A stretch of 50,711 nucleotides of DNA from Limosilactobacillus viscerum (GTDB taxonomy: Bacteria > Bacillota > Bacilli > Lactobacillales > Lactobacillaceae). Position 1 is the stretch's first letter. Every line of letters starts with the position of its first letter. Positions 7,405-15,180 of this stretch are shown piece after piece. The DNA lies in assembly GCF_947387525.1 (NCBI RefSeq), contig NZ_CANDNW010000010.1:1-50711 (forward strand), in the 5' to 3' direction. The position numbers and the translations under genes were made by a program. The notes beneath the pieces are model-generated. The model was given only the letters and a program-made list of their open reading frames with translations. It was not told where the DNA came from and did not search any database.

Positions 7405-8154
7405 ATGAAAAAGTATCAACGGCTTGCCAGTCTGGTCGCGGTCGCTTTAGTTGCAACATCATTGACAGCGTGTGCTGCAAAGCAGTCCTGTCAATCGTCA
7501 TCTAACAGTTCATCGACGGCAACAAGCCAAAAGACGGCAGATGGAATTGTCGGCTCCTTCCAAAATACGGGGAAGGGGACCGCAATTAACCTATATGCTA
7601 ACGGGACTGGCCGTTATGTTTATGCCGACCCGGTTAACAGCGACACCAATGACCAGTTAACCTGGCAAAAGACTGGCGATAACGACTATACACTTAAGTT
7701 TGATGACAGTGATGTCACCAGCCCAATCACTGCCCACCTTGATGGTAACCGGCTAACCTTAACTGGGGACAGCAACTGGTCGACCGACACGATGACCCGG
7801 GCTAATGGTAGTATTAACCTCGATAAGTACCTGTCTGACCACCATGGCGGTAGTGGTAATAGTAGTCAAGGCAATTCCTCAGTTGATCCAAAGCGGGTCG
7901 GTGCGATGGCCTTCCAAGCAACCTACGACGGGATGCCCGGCCGGGAAACCTTCAGCTTCTCATCTAATGGTGATACCTATTCCTTTGGTGAAGGACCATC
8001 AGCTGACGGGGCAATCGAATACAAGATTAAGGGGAATAACGTTACTTACTGGAAGGCTAGCGACCCAAGCAATAAGACTACGACAACAGTTAGTGCCTTA
8101 GAAAGTCAGACCGATGCTGAACAGATTAGTGGCATTGTTTCGCATACCAATTAG
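7405..8154 (+). CDS. secreted lipoprotein of unknown function
   Basis: A 249-residue predicted lipoprotein. Its signal peptide MKKYQRLASLVAVALVATSL ends in the lipobox LTAC (Cys ~24), followed by a Ser/Thr/Gln-rich linker. Two small beta-rich domains (about 45-145 and 165-249) are joined by a Gly/Ser/His-rich hinge (DHHGGSGNSSQGN). No family was recognised. Start at ATG 7405 (AGAAGG upstream) gives a normal signal peptide; the in-frame extension to 7375 would not. A TATAAT at 7364-7369 is the likely -10. The mature protein should sit on the outer face of the membrane. Confidence 0.85.
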   Translation: MKKYQRLASLVAVALVATSLTACAAKQSCQSSSNSSSTATSQKTADGIVGSFQNTGKGTAINLYANGTGRYVYADPVNSDTNDQLTWQKTGDNDYTLKFDDSDVTSPITAHLDGNRLTLTGDSNWSTDTMTRANGSINLDKYLSDHHGGSGNSSQGNSSVDPKRVGAMAFQATYDGMPGRETFSFSSNGDTYSFGEGPSADGAIEYKIKGNNVTYWKASDPSNKTTTTVSALESQTDAEQISGIVSHTN

Positions 8155-8258
8155 TACAGACGTTAAATTACTTACAAATTAATAACGCTCGCTTGCAGTC
8201 CCCGGATTGTGAGCAAATGAGTTGGGCATCAACCATCTTCTACTAGGGCCTGCCAGAA

Positions 8259-8297
8259 ATGGGGCATGAGGAAGCTGGTTGGTGCCCATTATTTTTA
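8259..8297 (+). terminator. weak terminator-like hairpin before elaA
   Basis: ATGGGGCA pairs with TGCCCAT (one bulged G), followed by TATTTTT and then the ribosome site of the acetyltransferase gene. It may end the lipoprotein transcript. Confidence 0.4.
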
Positions 8298-8309
8298 GGA
8301 GTTTTTCAG

Positions 8310-8744
8310 ATGAAGGTTGAAGTTAAAACATTAGCCGAGTTATCAAGCCAGGAGTTCTGCCGAATTGTTGAGGAACGGGTCTGCGTTTTTGTTGTGGAAC
8401 AACAATGTCCCTACCAGGAAGTGGACGACCAGGATTATGGTGCCCACCACCTCTTATTAAAAAATGATCGCGGTCAGCTGGTTGACTACACCCGGATTAT
8501 GGATAAGGATGCTGACCGGGCAACTTTTGGCCGGGTCCTGGTTCCAAAGCAGTTTCGTGGTCACCAGTATGGCCGTCAGCTGGTTCAAACAACGATTGAC
8601 CATACTAAACGGCTATATCCGGGCAAGAAAATCCAGATTTAGGCCCAAGGCCATTTACAAAAGTTCTATGAATCGTTTGGCTTCAAGCCGGTCTCTGCAG
8701 TCTATTTAGAGGATGGTATTCCCCACCTTGATATGGTGAAATAA
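8310..8744 (+). pseudogene. ElaA-type GNAT acetyltransferase, interrupted by amber codon
   Basis: Starts at ATG 8310 with AGGAG upstream and reads as an ElaA-family acetyltransferase: FCRIVEERVCVFVVEQQCPYQEVD, then GRVLVPKQFRGHQYGRQLV (acetyl-CoA loop) to KKIQI. TAG follows at 8640-8642. The frame continues AQGHLQKFYESFGFKPVSAVY to DMVK and TAA at 8742. The protein would lose its last ~34 residues, including the conserved AQxHLQxFYxSFGF motif, so it is probably non-functional. One base change (CAG or GAG to TAG) explains it. Confidence 0.85.
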
Positions 8745-8748
8745 TAAA

Positions 8749-8790
8749 GGAGCACCAACGTCCAGAAACTAGAACGGTGGTGCTCCCTAT
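8749..8790. terminator. bidirectional terminator
   Basis: GGAGCACCAACGT pairs with ACGGTGGTGCTCC, followed by TATTTAT on the plus side. It lies between the convergent elaA pseudogene and oxidoreductase gene and can serve both. Confidence 0.75.
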
Positions 8791-8802
8791 TTATATTAAA
8801 TT

Positions 8803-9921
8803 TTAGCCAAATTGGTTGGCGTAGTCATGAACCGGAACTTCAAGTGTGAGGTCACTAATCGGGTAGGAAACGCAGGTGTTGAGGTAGCCAAACTCTGCAT
8901 CAGCAGCCCGCCGGTGGTCAAATTCAGCAGGAATAAATGCCTTTCCGCTAACGAGGCGTGAACGGCAGGCCGAACAGACACCGGACCGGCACATGGATGG
9001 AGCAACGATACCAGCCCGTTCTAAAGCAACGAGTAGTGATTCATTGGCTGCCGCTTTAATCGTGGTCAATTGGTCACGGGTGATGACAGTGAGCTTAAAG
9101 TTCTTATCCTTAGCAGCGGCTGGGTAGTCAGCAAAGTCATAGGGACTAGCGTTATTCCCATTTAACTCATGCCGAACACGCCCCGGAGCCAGGTGAAGCT
9201 GATCTACTTCCTTCATTGCAAACTGGTACATAACCGATGGACCACTGATGAAGATTGAGTAGTTGCCGGCTGGTGCATACTTTTTAATCAATTCCTTGGT
9301 GATAAAACCGTGCTCATAGCCGGTCACATCTTCGTCACTGAGAATATTTACCAGCTTAACCTTGCTAGTTTGGTCAGCAATCTTTTGCAGTTCGTCCCCC
9401 AGTAGGATATTATCGTGGGTCCGACTACCGTATAGGATTGTCAGGTTAGCATCAATTGTTCCATCAAGGATAGCACCCGCCATGGAATAGAAGGGGGTAA
9501 TCCCACTACCACCGGCGAGGGCCACGATATTTTCTTTATCCCGGATAGGCTCGTAGAATAGTTGACCAGCTGGTCCAGAGGCAACAACGCTGGTTCCAAC
9601 GTGCCAGTTTTTCCAGATAAATGGTGTCACAAAGCCGGTTGGCACTAGCTTCATGGTAACAATATATTCTCCGCGAAGTGCTTGGACTGGCGTTGAACGA
9701 ATGGCGTATGGTCGTGTGACATAGCTGCCATTAATGTGGAGGCGCAATGAAATGTATTGCCCTGCTTGGAAATAGGCCAGCTTGGTAGTTCCCTTGTTAG
9801 TGTCAGGAACCAGCACGAAGCTTTTAGCATTTGGACCGTGGTTGATAATTTCCTTAATTTTAAGATACTGGGTTTCTGGATGTAACGCTTTTGCTAAATG
9901 AAAAAATTTCCTGATAACCAT
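8803..9921 (-). CDS. FAD/NAD(P)-binding oxidoreductase with C-terminal 2Fe-2S ferredoxin domain
   Basis: About 372 residues. An FAD-binding barrel (~30-135; RPYAIRSTP) and an NAD(P)-binding domain (GGSGITPF, ILYGSRTHDNILLGDEL) precede a plant-type ferredoxin domain with C-x4-C-x2-C-x30-C (about 311, 316, 319 and 350: CRSGVCSAC...LNTC). This is the flavohaemoprotein-reductase/vanillate-reductase class that passes electrons from NAD(P)H to an unknown acceptor. The start is unusual: ATG 9921 lacks a ribosome site and lies right after the T-tract of a strong minus-strand terminator hairpin (9931-9970). A TTG at 9942 lies inside that hairpin. The N-terminus may be truncated, or expression may need read-through. 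Confidence 0.85.
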   Translation of the reverse strand: MVIRKFFHLAKALHPETQYLKIKEIINHGPNAKSFVLVPDTNKGTTKLAYFQAGQYISLRLHINGSYVTRPYAIRSTPVQALRGEYIVTMKLVPTGFVTPFIWKNWHVGTSVVASGPAGQLFYEPIRDKENIVALAGGSGITPFYSMAGAILDGTIDANLTILYGSRTHDNILLGDELQKIADQTSKVKLVNILSDEDVTGYEHGFITKELIKKYAPAGNYSIFISGPSVMYQFAMKEVDQLHLAPGRVRHELNGNNASPYDFADYPAAAKDKNFKLTVITRDQLTTIKAAANESLLVALERAGIVAPSMCRSGVCSACRSRLVSGKAFIPAEFDHRRAADAEFGYLNTCVSYPISDLTLEVPVHDYANQFG

Positions 9922-9930
9922 TAAATAAAA

Positions 9931-9970
9931 AATGAGGTTCAAAGTTCATTTCCGAACTTTGGACCTCATT
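9931..9970 (-). terminator. strong terminator directly upstream of the oxidoreductase start
   Basis: AATGAGGTTCAAAGTTC pairs with GAACTTTGGACCTCATT (17 bp, one wobble) with a 6-base loop. In the minus direction it is followed by TTTTTTATTTA. It should end transcription from the histidine kinase gene, just before the oxidoreductase ATG. Confidence 0.85.
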
Positions 9971-10006
9971 GGTATAGGAGGAAGAAACCATTATTACGGC
10001 TTCTTT

Positions 10007-11377
10007 TTATTGCTTTTTCGGTAAAATAATTCGTTGTTCAAACCAGTGCTTATCAGAGCTCCGGTCATTGACTGCTTGGGGATACTTGCCCAGAATAATC
10101 CGTAAATTACGTAGGCCAATATGGTGGCTAGCACCAAGGTTAAAGTTAACCGAATTGATATCTAGGCGGTCGAGGTCAATGCGGTTTTCCTTCGTTGAAT
10201 TACCAACCACAATGAACTGAGCGTTGTCATTTTCGTATAAACAAAGGTCGACTTTCTTTTCCGCTGATTCTGCAGCTGCATTAATCGCGTTATCAAGCAG
10301 GATAGAGAGGATTCGAATTGCGTCAATTTGCGCTAATGTTTCAGTGAGGTCAATTGGCTCAACCACTTCGAGAATTGGTGATAATTGCTTATTGATGGCC
10401 TGGTTGATTTTACCGTATACTACCGACTTAATTCCGGAATTCTTAATGTTCTTGAGGTTGCCAAGTAAGTGCGTCGGGAGGTTGATGATTGAATCGGTCG
10501 AATCAGTTAGCCGCTCCAATTCGGCTTTGGCATAGTCAAGGTTGTCGGTATCCAATGCACTCTTCAAACTGTAAAGTACGTTCTTATAGTCATGCTTGAA
10601 GCGCCGCATATCATCGTACATTACTTCAAGCTGGCTGGTATAACTCGCCAGGTTATTTAGTCGGACTTGCGCATAATGCAATTCTTCGCGGCCTTGCAGC
10701 AGTCTTCCGACCACATACAAGATTGTCAGTACCAGTATGTAATATAGGGTGGCCGAGATAATAGCAAAGAGGTTGATATTCTTGACGTGCAAGGCCCCAC
10801 TAATCATTGCCGGGTTGTACTGGAAAAGGTAGAAAAAGTAACTAAGTGGGACAAACAGTAAACTCAGAAGATACTTTAACCCACTGTATTGATAGTAAAC
10901 AATTTTAAAATACGGTACGAAAAAACGCCGGGATAACTGTATAATTAACAGGGCGATTAGGTATATGATTGGTACCAAGAAGAAAAAGAGGAGTGCACTG
11001 AATTGGGGAAAATTAGTGATAACCAGCCTGGCTCCAACTAAGCCAACAAACGAGGCAAAGTAGTAAACGACCAGTGAGAAGCCAAACTGGGCAACTACCG
11101 TTGAAAAGCGCTCTTCGTTAGGGTTGTTAAAGTAAAAAATACCAAGTGCTGAAACAACGGTAAAAAGTATGTCATTGAGAAAAAGATTGGGCTGTAAGAA
11201 AATTAGGACGATCCCAAAGATTAGGTAGTAATACAATGGGACCCGCGTCTTAGTAACATGGCGAAAAACACCCCAAAATAAGAGCGGGTAAAAGATGATC
11301 GTCTTAATTAAAAAGGTGATTAGGTAACTGGTGTTTGGTGCCTGGATAAATGGATTGTTAATGTTGAAAAAAGTCAT
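10007..11377 (-). CDS. sensor histidine kinase, AgrC-like (HPK10/GHKL type)
   Basis: About 456 residues. The N-terminal half has around six hydrophobic segments (residues ~15-230). A dimerisation helix follows with the phospho-acceptor motif RRFKHDYKN, then a GHKL ATPase domain with LSILLDNAINAAAES (N-box) and HHIGLRNLR (G-box). This is the polytopic peptide-sensing class that signals to LytTR regulators; the partner is the regulator at 11976-12737. Start chosen at ATG 11377 (GGGGAT 9 bases upstream); a longer reading to 11422 would overlap the divergent zinc-ribbon gene. No agrB/agrD-like peptide genes are next to it, so the signal is unknown. Confidence 0.9.
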   Translation of the reverse strand: MTFFNINNPFIQAPNTSYLITFLIKTIIFYPLLFWGVFRHVTKTRVPLYYYLIFGIVLIFLQPNLFLNDILFTVVSALGIFYFNNPNEERFSTVVAQFGFSLVVYYFASFVGLVGARLVITNFPQFSALLFFFLVPIIYLIALLIIQLSRRFFVPYFKIVYYQYSGLKYLLSLLFVPLSYFFYLFQYNPAMISGALHVKNINLFAIISATLYYILVLTILYVVGRLLQGREELHYAQVRLNNLASYTSQLEVMYDDMRRFKHDYKNVLYSLKSALDTDNLDYAKAELERLTDSTDSIINLPTHLLGNLKNIKNSGIKSVVYGKINQAINKQLSPILEVVEPIDLTETLAQIDAIRILSILLDNAINAAAESAEKKVDLCLYENDNAQFIVVGNSTKENRIDLDRLDINSVNFNLGASHHIGLRNLRIILGKYPQAVNDRSSDKHWFEQRIILPKKQ

Positions 11378-11410
11378 TTGCTCAAATCCCCAGTAAGAAA
11401 GGTACAAATA

Positions 11411-11983
11411 ATGAAAAAACAAATTAGTAAGACTTGCCCTAAATGCGGCAAACTGAATTCAATTCACGAAGGATATTGTACTAATTGTGGGGCTAAATTA
11501 CCAGCAATTGGTGATAAGACGGTCGGCTATACGCAGCGAAAGTCGCGAAAACAACCGATGATTGTTTTTTCGTTACTAGCCTTGTTCCTAGTTGCTGGAA
11601 TCGTGTTGTTTTCGATCCAGCAAAATCAAAAGGTCCTGCGCACTTCATCCGTTAACGTAATCCCAATCAAAATTGAATTTTTCAACCAGCATAACCGGCA
11701 AGTAATGGTTCGCTATATTAAAGGAAAGACTAGAAAATCCCGTAACGGTTACGCGAGCGGGACGTTGGTGGTATCAAAGAAGCTAAAGCATGACCATGGG
11801 CAGGAAGCCAGCTTCTTTGATAGCCGGGCCCGAAAGTCACTCGTGATTAACTCCCAACCAAAGATGACGTTCTATTATAAGAACCGTTACGGGAAATTTA
11901 ATGACTATGGAAATTGTAAGGTAGCGGGGATGCCGGAGATTCGTCAGTTTCGGATGATTAAGATGGATTCTGGTGCTAATTAA
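11411..11983 (+). CDS. zinc-ribbon membrane protein of unknown function
   Basis: About 190 residues. The N-terminal zinc ribbon is C-P-K-C (~9-12) with C-T-N-C (~22-25), followed by a short basic linker, one membrane helix (MIVFSLLALFLVAGIVLFSI, ~55-75) and a ~115-residue domain that should lie outside the cell. Many Firmicutes zinc-ribbon single-pass proteins share this plan, but no function is assigned. It lies on the plus strand between the kinase and the regulator, divergent from the kinase (33 bp apart) and overlapping the last 8 bases of the regulator gene. Start at ATG 11411 with GAAAGG upstream. Its position suggests a link to the two-component system; that is inference. Confidence 0.75.
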   Translation: MKKQISKTCPKCGKLNSIHEGYCTNCGAKLPAIGDKTVGYTQRKSRKQPMIVFSLLALFLVAGIVLFSIQQNQKVLRTSSVNVIPIKIEFFNQHNRQVMVRYIKGKTRKSRNGYASGTLVVSKKLKHDHGQEASFFDSRARKSLVINSQPKMTFYYKNRYGKFNDYGNCKVAGMPEIRQFRMIKMDSGAN

Positions 11984-12737
11984 TTTTGGTGTCAGCAACT
12001 TCCGCTAGCTGGTTCAAGAGTTTGGTGTTCTTCAAGCGGGAGAGTGGACACGGCTTGCTGACACCCTTTAATAGGACGGTGTGGTTATGGGTGTTAATTT
12101 CAGTAACCTTTGAAATATTAATTAGGCACCGTCGATGACTACGGAACAGCATTGGCGATTCCTTTTCAAGGGTTGTCAACGAACCATGAACGGTAATTCG
12201 CTGGTTGTTTGCTAGTTGCAAAAATGACTGGTGTGAATTCTGGGGATTAGGAGTGAAGTAGAGAATATCTTCAAGACTAATCCTGGTGTACCCAGTGCCA
12301 ATTTTTAGCAGGATGGTTGGACGGGCAAACCGCCGCAACTTGCTGTGGATAGTCTTGAATGCCCGTACTAGGTGTTCCTTTACATCATCTTTATCCTTAG
12401 CGATAAAATCGAGCGCCTCGGATTGGTATTTGTAAGTAACGGGGAGAAACTCATCGTGCACCGTAATAAAGATGATTGTGGCGTACAGGTCATGTTTTCT
12501 AATTGTCTGACTAAGTTTTAAGCCTGCTTCCTTGTCGCCATCGATTTCAAGGTCGAGGAGGAAGACGTTATCAACACTGGGGGATGGGAGACTACCTGCT
12601 AACTCATTAACCTTGGAGTAAGATTTGAGAGTTGAAATAGTTATTCCTTGTTCCTTTGCAATTTCATTAACCATTTTTTCGAGGTTAACTTGTTCAATCC
12701 ACTTATCTTCAAGAATAAAAAGGTTCAAATTGGGCAC
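11976..12737 (-). CDS. LytTR-family response regulator, AgrA-like
   Basis: 253 residues. A receiver domain (~4-125) has acidic residues E10/D11 and likely phospho-acceptor D62 in VFLLDLEIDG. A LytTR DNA-binding domain (~150-250) contains ILYFTPNPQNSHQSFLQL, RSHRRCLINISKV and the closing LSRLK. It should bind direct repeats upstream of targets after phosphorylation by the kinase at 10007-11377. Start: GTG 12737, or TTG 12728 placed 7 bases after GGGGG and giving the more usual MNLFILED N-terminus. A perfect 14-bp inverted repeat (12747-12780) lies just upstream. Confidence 0.9.
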   Translation of the reverse strand: MPNLNLFILEDKWIEQVNLEKMVNEIAKEQGITISTLKSYSKVNELAGSLPSPSVDNVFLLDLEIDGDKEAGLKLSQTIRKHDLYATIIFITVHDEFLPVTYKYQSEALDFIAKDKDDVKEHLVRAFKTIHSKLRRFARPTILLKIGTGYTRISLEDILYFTPNPQNSHQSFLQLANNQRITVHGSLTTLEKESPMLFRSHRRCLINISKVTEINTHNHTVLLKGVSKPCPLSRLKNTKLLNQLAEVADTKIN

Positions 12738-12746
12738 CCCCAGGAG

Positions 12747-12780
12747 AATTTTAATTATTAATCTGATAATAATTAAAATT
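12747..12780. promoter_or_regulatory. perfect AT-rich inverted repeat upstream of the response regulator
   Basis: AATTTTAATTATTA (12747-12760) is the exact reverse complement of TAATAATTAAAATT (12767-12780), with 6 bases between. It lies 10-20 bases before the regulator start, in its leader or promoter. It could be an operator or an RNA hairpin masking the ribosome site. It lacks the form of an AgrA direct repeat. Confidence 0.6.
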
Positions 12781-12872
12781 AGCCCTTAAGACCATAGCAT
12801 TTAACCGCTAAATTAATAAAAACGCATTTTAATGAACTTTTAGTTCTTTGACAGATAATCACTGAAAAGATC

Positions 12873-12902
12873 TTGACGACGAAGGGTTACTTTCGATATA
12901 AT
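12873..12902 (+). promoter_or_regulatory. promoter of tRNA-Asn (second copy)
   Basis: TTGACG (12873-12878), an 18-base spacer and TATAAT (12897-12902), about 20 bases before the tRNA. Confidence 0.8.
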
Positions 12903-12922
12903 CATAATTGTTGATTAGTTAT

Positions 12923-12995
12923 TCCGGCATAGCTCAGTTGGTAGAGCACCTGACTGTTAATCAGGTTGTCGTCAGTTCGAGTCTGACTGCCGGAG
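12923..12995 (+). tRNA. tRNA-Asn (GTT), second copy
   Basis: Base-for-base identical to the tRNA-Asn at 255-327: same TCCGGCA acceptor, GTT anticodon and G discriminator. This copy has its own promoter and terminator and is not in an rRNA operon. Confidence 0.97.
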
Positions 12996-13004
12996 TTTAC
13001 TGAG

Positions 13005-13036
13005 GCGCTGGCCTGAGGGCTGGCGTTTTGTTTTTT
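13005..13036 (+). terminator. terminator of tRNA-Asn
   Basis: GCGCTGGCC pairs with GGCTGGCGT (two G-U pairs), followed by TTTGTTTTTT. Confidence 0.7.
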
Positions 13037-13077
13037 AAACGACTGGGATAAAATGTTGTTTTAAATTGTTAACCACT

Positions 13078-13137
13078 GGTGATTGCTTTGCTTTATTAAG
13101 TTAAACACGGCAGTCACCTTTTTTATTAAAGCAAAGC
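13078..13137 (+). other. overlapping hairpins between tRNA-Asn and dtpT
   Basis: GGTGATTGC (13078-13086) pairs with GCAGTCACC (13110-13118, one mismatch), followed by six T: a terminator-like hairpin. A second perfect 11-bp pairing, GCTTTGCTTTA (13085-13095) with TAAAGCAAAGC (13127-13137), interleaves with it, so the two are exclusive or form a pseudoknot. The dtpT promoter lies downstream, so this is not the dtpT leader; a back-up terminator is the simplest reading. Confidence 0.5.
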
Positions 13138-13201
13138 GTGAAAACTTAACGAAAAACTTATGCAAATCCGTCTTTTTTCTCATCAAAATCTTATCTTTTG
13201 A

Positions 13202-13230
13202 TTGACTGCTGAAACCGACACGATTATAAT
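13202..13230 (+). promoter_or_regulatory. promoter of dtpT
   Basis: TTGACT (13202-13207), a 17-base spacer and TATAAT (13225-13230). This leaves a leader of about 85 bases before the ATG. Confidence 0.85.
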
Positions 13231-13321
13231 TAATTTATTCTGAAATTTTAAAAGATAAATTTAATTTTTGGAATGAGTATGTAACATAATTAATTCATTA
13301 CAAGGATTTTGGAGGAATTAT

Positions 13322-14821
13322 ATGAGCAAAGAGAGAAATGTGGATACAGCATTCTTTGGCCAACCTCGAGGTCTCTCTACTCTGTTCTTCACCGAAATGT
13401 GGGAACGGTTTAGTTACTACGGAATGCGTGCCATCCTGCTATTCTACATGTATTATGCAGTTACCAAGGGTGGTCTGGGAATGGACCAAACCACCGCTGC
13501 ATCAATCATGTCAATTTACGGATCATTAGTTTACTTGTCCGGGGTTGTCGGTGGTTGGCTGTCAGACCGTGTTTGGGGTTCACGTCGGACCGTCTTTATC
13601 GGTGGTGTCTTGATCATGTTTGGTCACATCGCCCTGTCACTGCCATTTGGTGTTTCTGCACTTTACGTATCAATTGCTTTAATCGTTATTGGTACTGGTT
13701 TGTTAAAGCCAAACGTTTCTGAAATGGTTGGTGGCTTGTACAGCCCAGAAGACCGGCGTCGTGATTCCGGTTTCAGTATGTTCGTCTTCGGTATCAACTT
13801 AGGTGCCGCCGTTGCACCATGGGCTGTTCCGTGGGCTGCTAATGGCTTCGGAATGAATCTCTTCCATGGCGAAATGAACTTCCACGCCGGGTTCTCACTT
13901 GCGGCTATCGGGATGTTCTTCGGCTTGATCCAGTACGTTATTGGTGGGCGGAAGTACCTTTCTAAGGATAGTCTTTACCCTGAAGACCCAATTGAAAAAG
14001 ATGACTTACGGCCAGTTATTATTTGGTCATTAGTTGGTGTCGTTGCCATTATTATTATCCTGGGTCTGTTGGCTGCACTTGGTCAATTAAACATCAACAA
14101 CATTATTACGTTGATCACTATTATTGCCATTGCACTGCCAATCTACTACTTCATTATGATGTTAAATTCCAAGAAGGTTACTAAGGTTGAAAAGTCACGG
14201 GTTATTGCCTACATCCCACTGTTCATCGCTGCTGTTATCTTCTGGGGAATTGAAGAATCAGGTTCTGTTGTTTTGGCACTGTTCGCCCAACAACGGACAA
14301 TCTTGCACATTGGTGGTTGGCACTTTGCGGCCGCTAATTTCCAGACATTGAACCCATTATTCATCATGATCCTGACACCGGTATTCGTTACCCTGTGGGA
14401 CCACTGGAAGAACCAACCAAGTGCACCTGGTAAGTTTGCTGCTGGTCTGGTTTTCGCTGGTTTATCGTACGCCTTCATGGCATTACCAGCATTGATTCAC
14501 GGTACTACTGCTGGTCGGGTTTCACCATTCTGGCTGGTTGGTTCCTGGTTCATCGTTGAAATTGGTGAAATGCTGATTTCACCAATTGGCCTGGCCGTTA
14601 CTACCCGGTTAGCACCAAACGCCTTTAAGTCACAAATGATGAGTATGTGGTTTATGGCCGATGCCGCTGGTCAAGCGGTTAACGCCCAAATCGTTAAGTA
14701 CTACTCATCATCAACAGAAGTTCCATACTTCCTGACGATTGGTTTGGTAAGTATCATCTTCGGTATCATCCTGATGTTCTTTGTAAAGAAGATCCATGGA
14801 TTGATGGGCGGCGTTGATTAA
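13322..14821 (+). CDS. dtpT: proton-coupled di/tripeptide transporter DtpT (POT family)
   Basis: A 499-residue multi-pass carrier of the POT/PTR2 family that imports di- and tripeptides with protons. The N-terminal signature FFTEMWERFSYYGMRAILLFY contains the ExxER proton-coupling motif. GTGLLKPNVSEMVGGLY and FGINLGAAVAPW are family motifs, and about 12-14 hydrophobic segments are present. GGAGG lies 7-8 bases before the ATG. It has its own promoter and terminator. It supplies peptides for enzymes such as PepC (38338-39678) in a bacterium with many amino-acid needs. Confidence 0.96.
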   Translation: MSKERNVDTAFFGQPRGLSTLFFTEMWERFSYYGMRAILLFYMYYAVTKGGLGMDQTTAASIMSIYGSLVYLSGVVGGWLSDRVWGSRRTVFIGGVLIMFGHIALSLPFGVSALYVSIALIVIGTGLLKPNVSEMVGGLYSPEDRRRDSGFSMFVFGINLGAAVAPWAVPWAANGFGMNLFHGEMNFHAGFSLAAIGMFFGLIQYVIGGRKYLSKDSLYPEDPIEKDDLRPVIIWSLVGVVAIIIILGLLAALGQLNINNIITLITIIAIALPIYYFIMMLNSKKVTKVEKSRVIAYIPLFIAAVIFWGIEESGSVVLALFAQQRTILHIGGWHFAAANFQTLNPLFIMILTPVFVTLWDHWKNQPSAPGKFAAGLVFAGLSYAFMALPALIHGTTAGRVSPFWLVGSWFIVEIGEMLISPIGLAVTTRLAPNAFKSQMMSMWFMADAAGQAVNAQIVKYYSSSTEVPYFLTIGLVSIIFGIILMFFVKKIHGLMGGVD

Positions 14822-14826
14822 TTATC

Positions 14827-14858
14827 TAAGAGGTTGAGTTTAGCTCAGCCTCTTTTTT
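14827..14858 (+). terminator. terminator of dtpT
   Basis: AGAGGTTGAG pairs with CTCAGCCTCT (one wobble) and is followed by TTTTTTG. Confidence 0.85.
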
Positions 14859-14940
14859 GTTTTAAAGGCATAAGTAAATTAGCGATGGGTGAACTGACAC
14901 CTGGCTAATTGTACTTTTTAAATTTTAAATAAAAAAGTAC

Positions 14941-14972
14941 TTGCAATTGGGACGGATATTCGGTATTATAAT
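14941..14972 (+). promoter_or_regulatory. promoter of the tRNA-Tyr/tRNA-Gln unit
   Basis: TTGCAA (14941-14946) with TATTAT 17 bases downstream (14964-14969), or the overlapping TATAAT at 14967-14972 with a 20-base spacer. Confidence 0.65.
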
Positions 14973-15008
14973 AAACGTTGATTGATGACATATCAGTTTA
15001 ACGTTGAT

Positions 15009-15091
15009 GGAGGAGTAGCGAAGTCTGGTTAAACGCGACGGTCTGTAAAACCGTTCCTTCGGGTTCGGCGGTTCGAATCCACCCTCCTCCA
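15009..15091 (+). tRNA. tRNA-Tyr (GTA)
   Basis: An 83-base class II tRNA. Acceptor GGAGGAG pairs with CTCCTCC, discriminator A. Anticodon GTA lies in CTGTAAA. A long variable arm (CCTTCGGG) precedes the T-loop GGTTCGAATCC. Confidence 0.96.
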
Positions 15092-15102
15092 TATTTTATT
15101 AT

Positions 15103-15174
15103 TGGGCTATAGCCAAGCGGTAAGGCAACGGTTTTTGGTACCGTCATGCGCTGGTTCGAATCCAGCTAGCCCAA
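15103..15174 (+). tRNA. tRNA-Gln (TTG)
   Basis: Acceptor TGGGCTA pairs with TAGCCCA, discriminator A. The anticodon stem ACGGT/ACCGT encloses TTTTGGT, giving TTG. The T-loop is GGTTCGAATCC. It is co-transcribed with tRNA-Tyr, 11 bases downstream. Confidence 0.96.
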
Positions 15175-15180
15175 CTGGCA

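Noticed and set aside
13078-13137. Interleaved hairpins as a riboswitch or attenuator for dtpT
   Set aside because: A strong dtpT promoter (13202-13230) lies downstream, so these bases are not in the dtpT leader.
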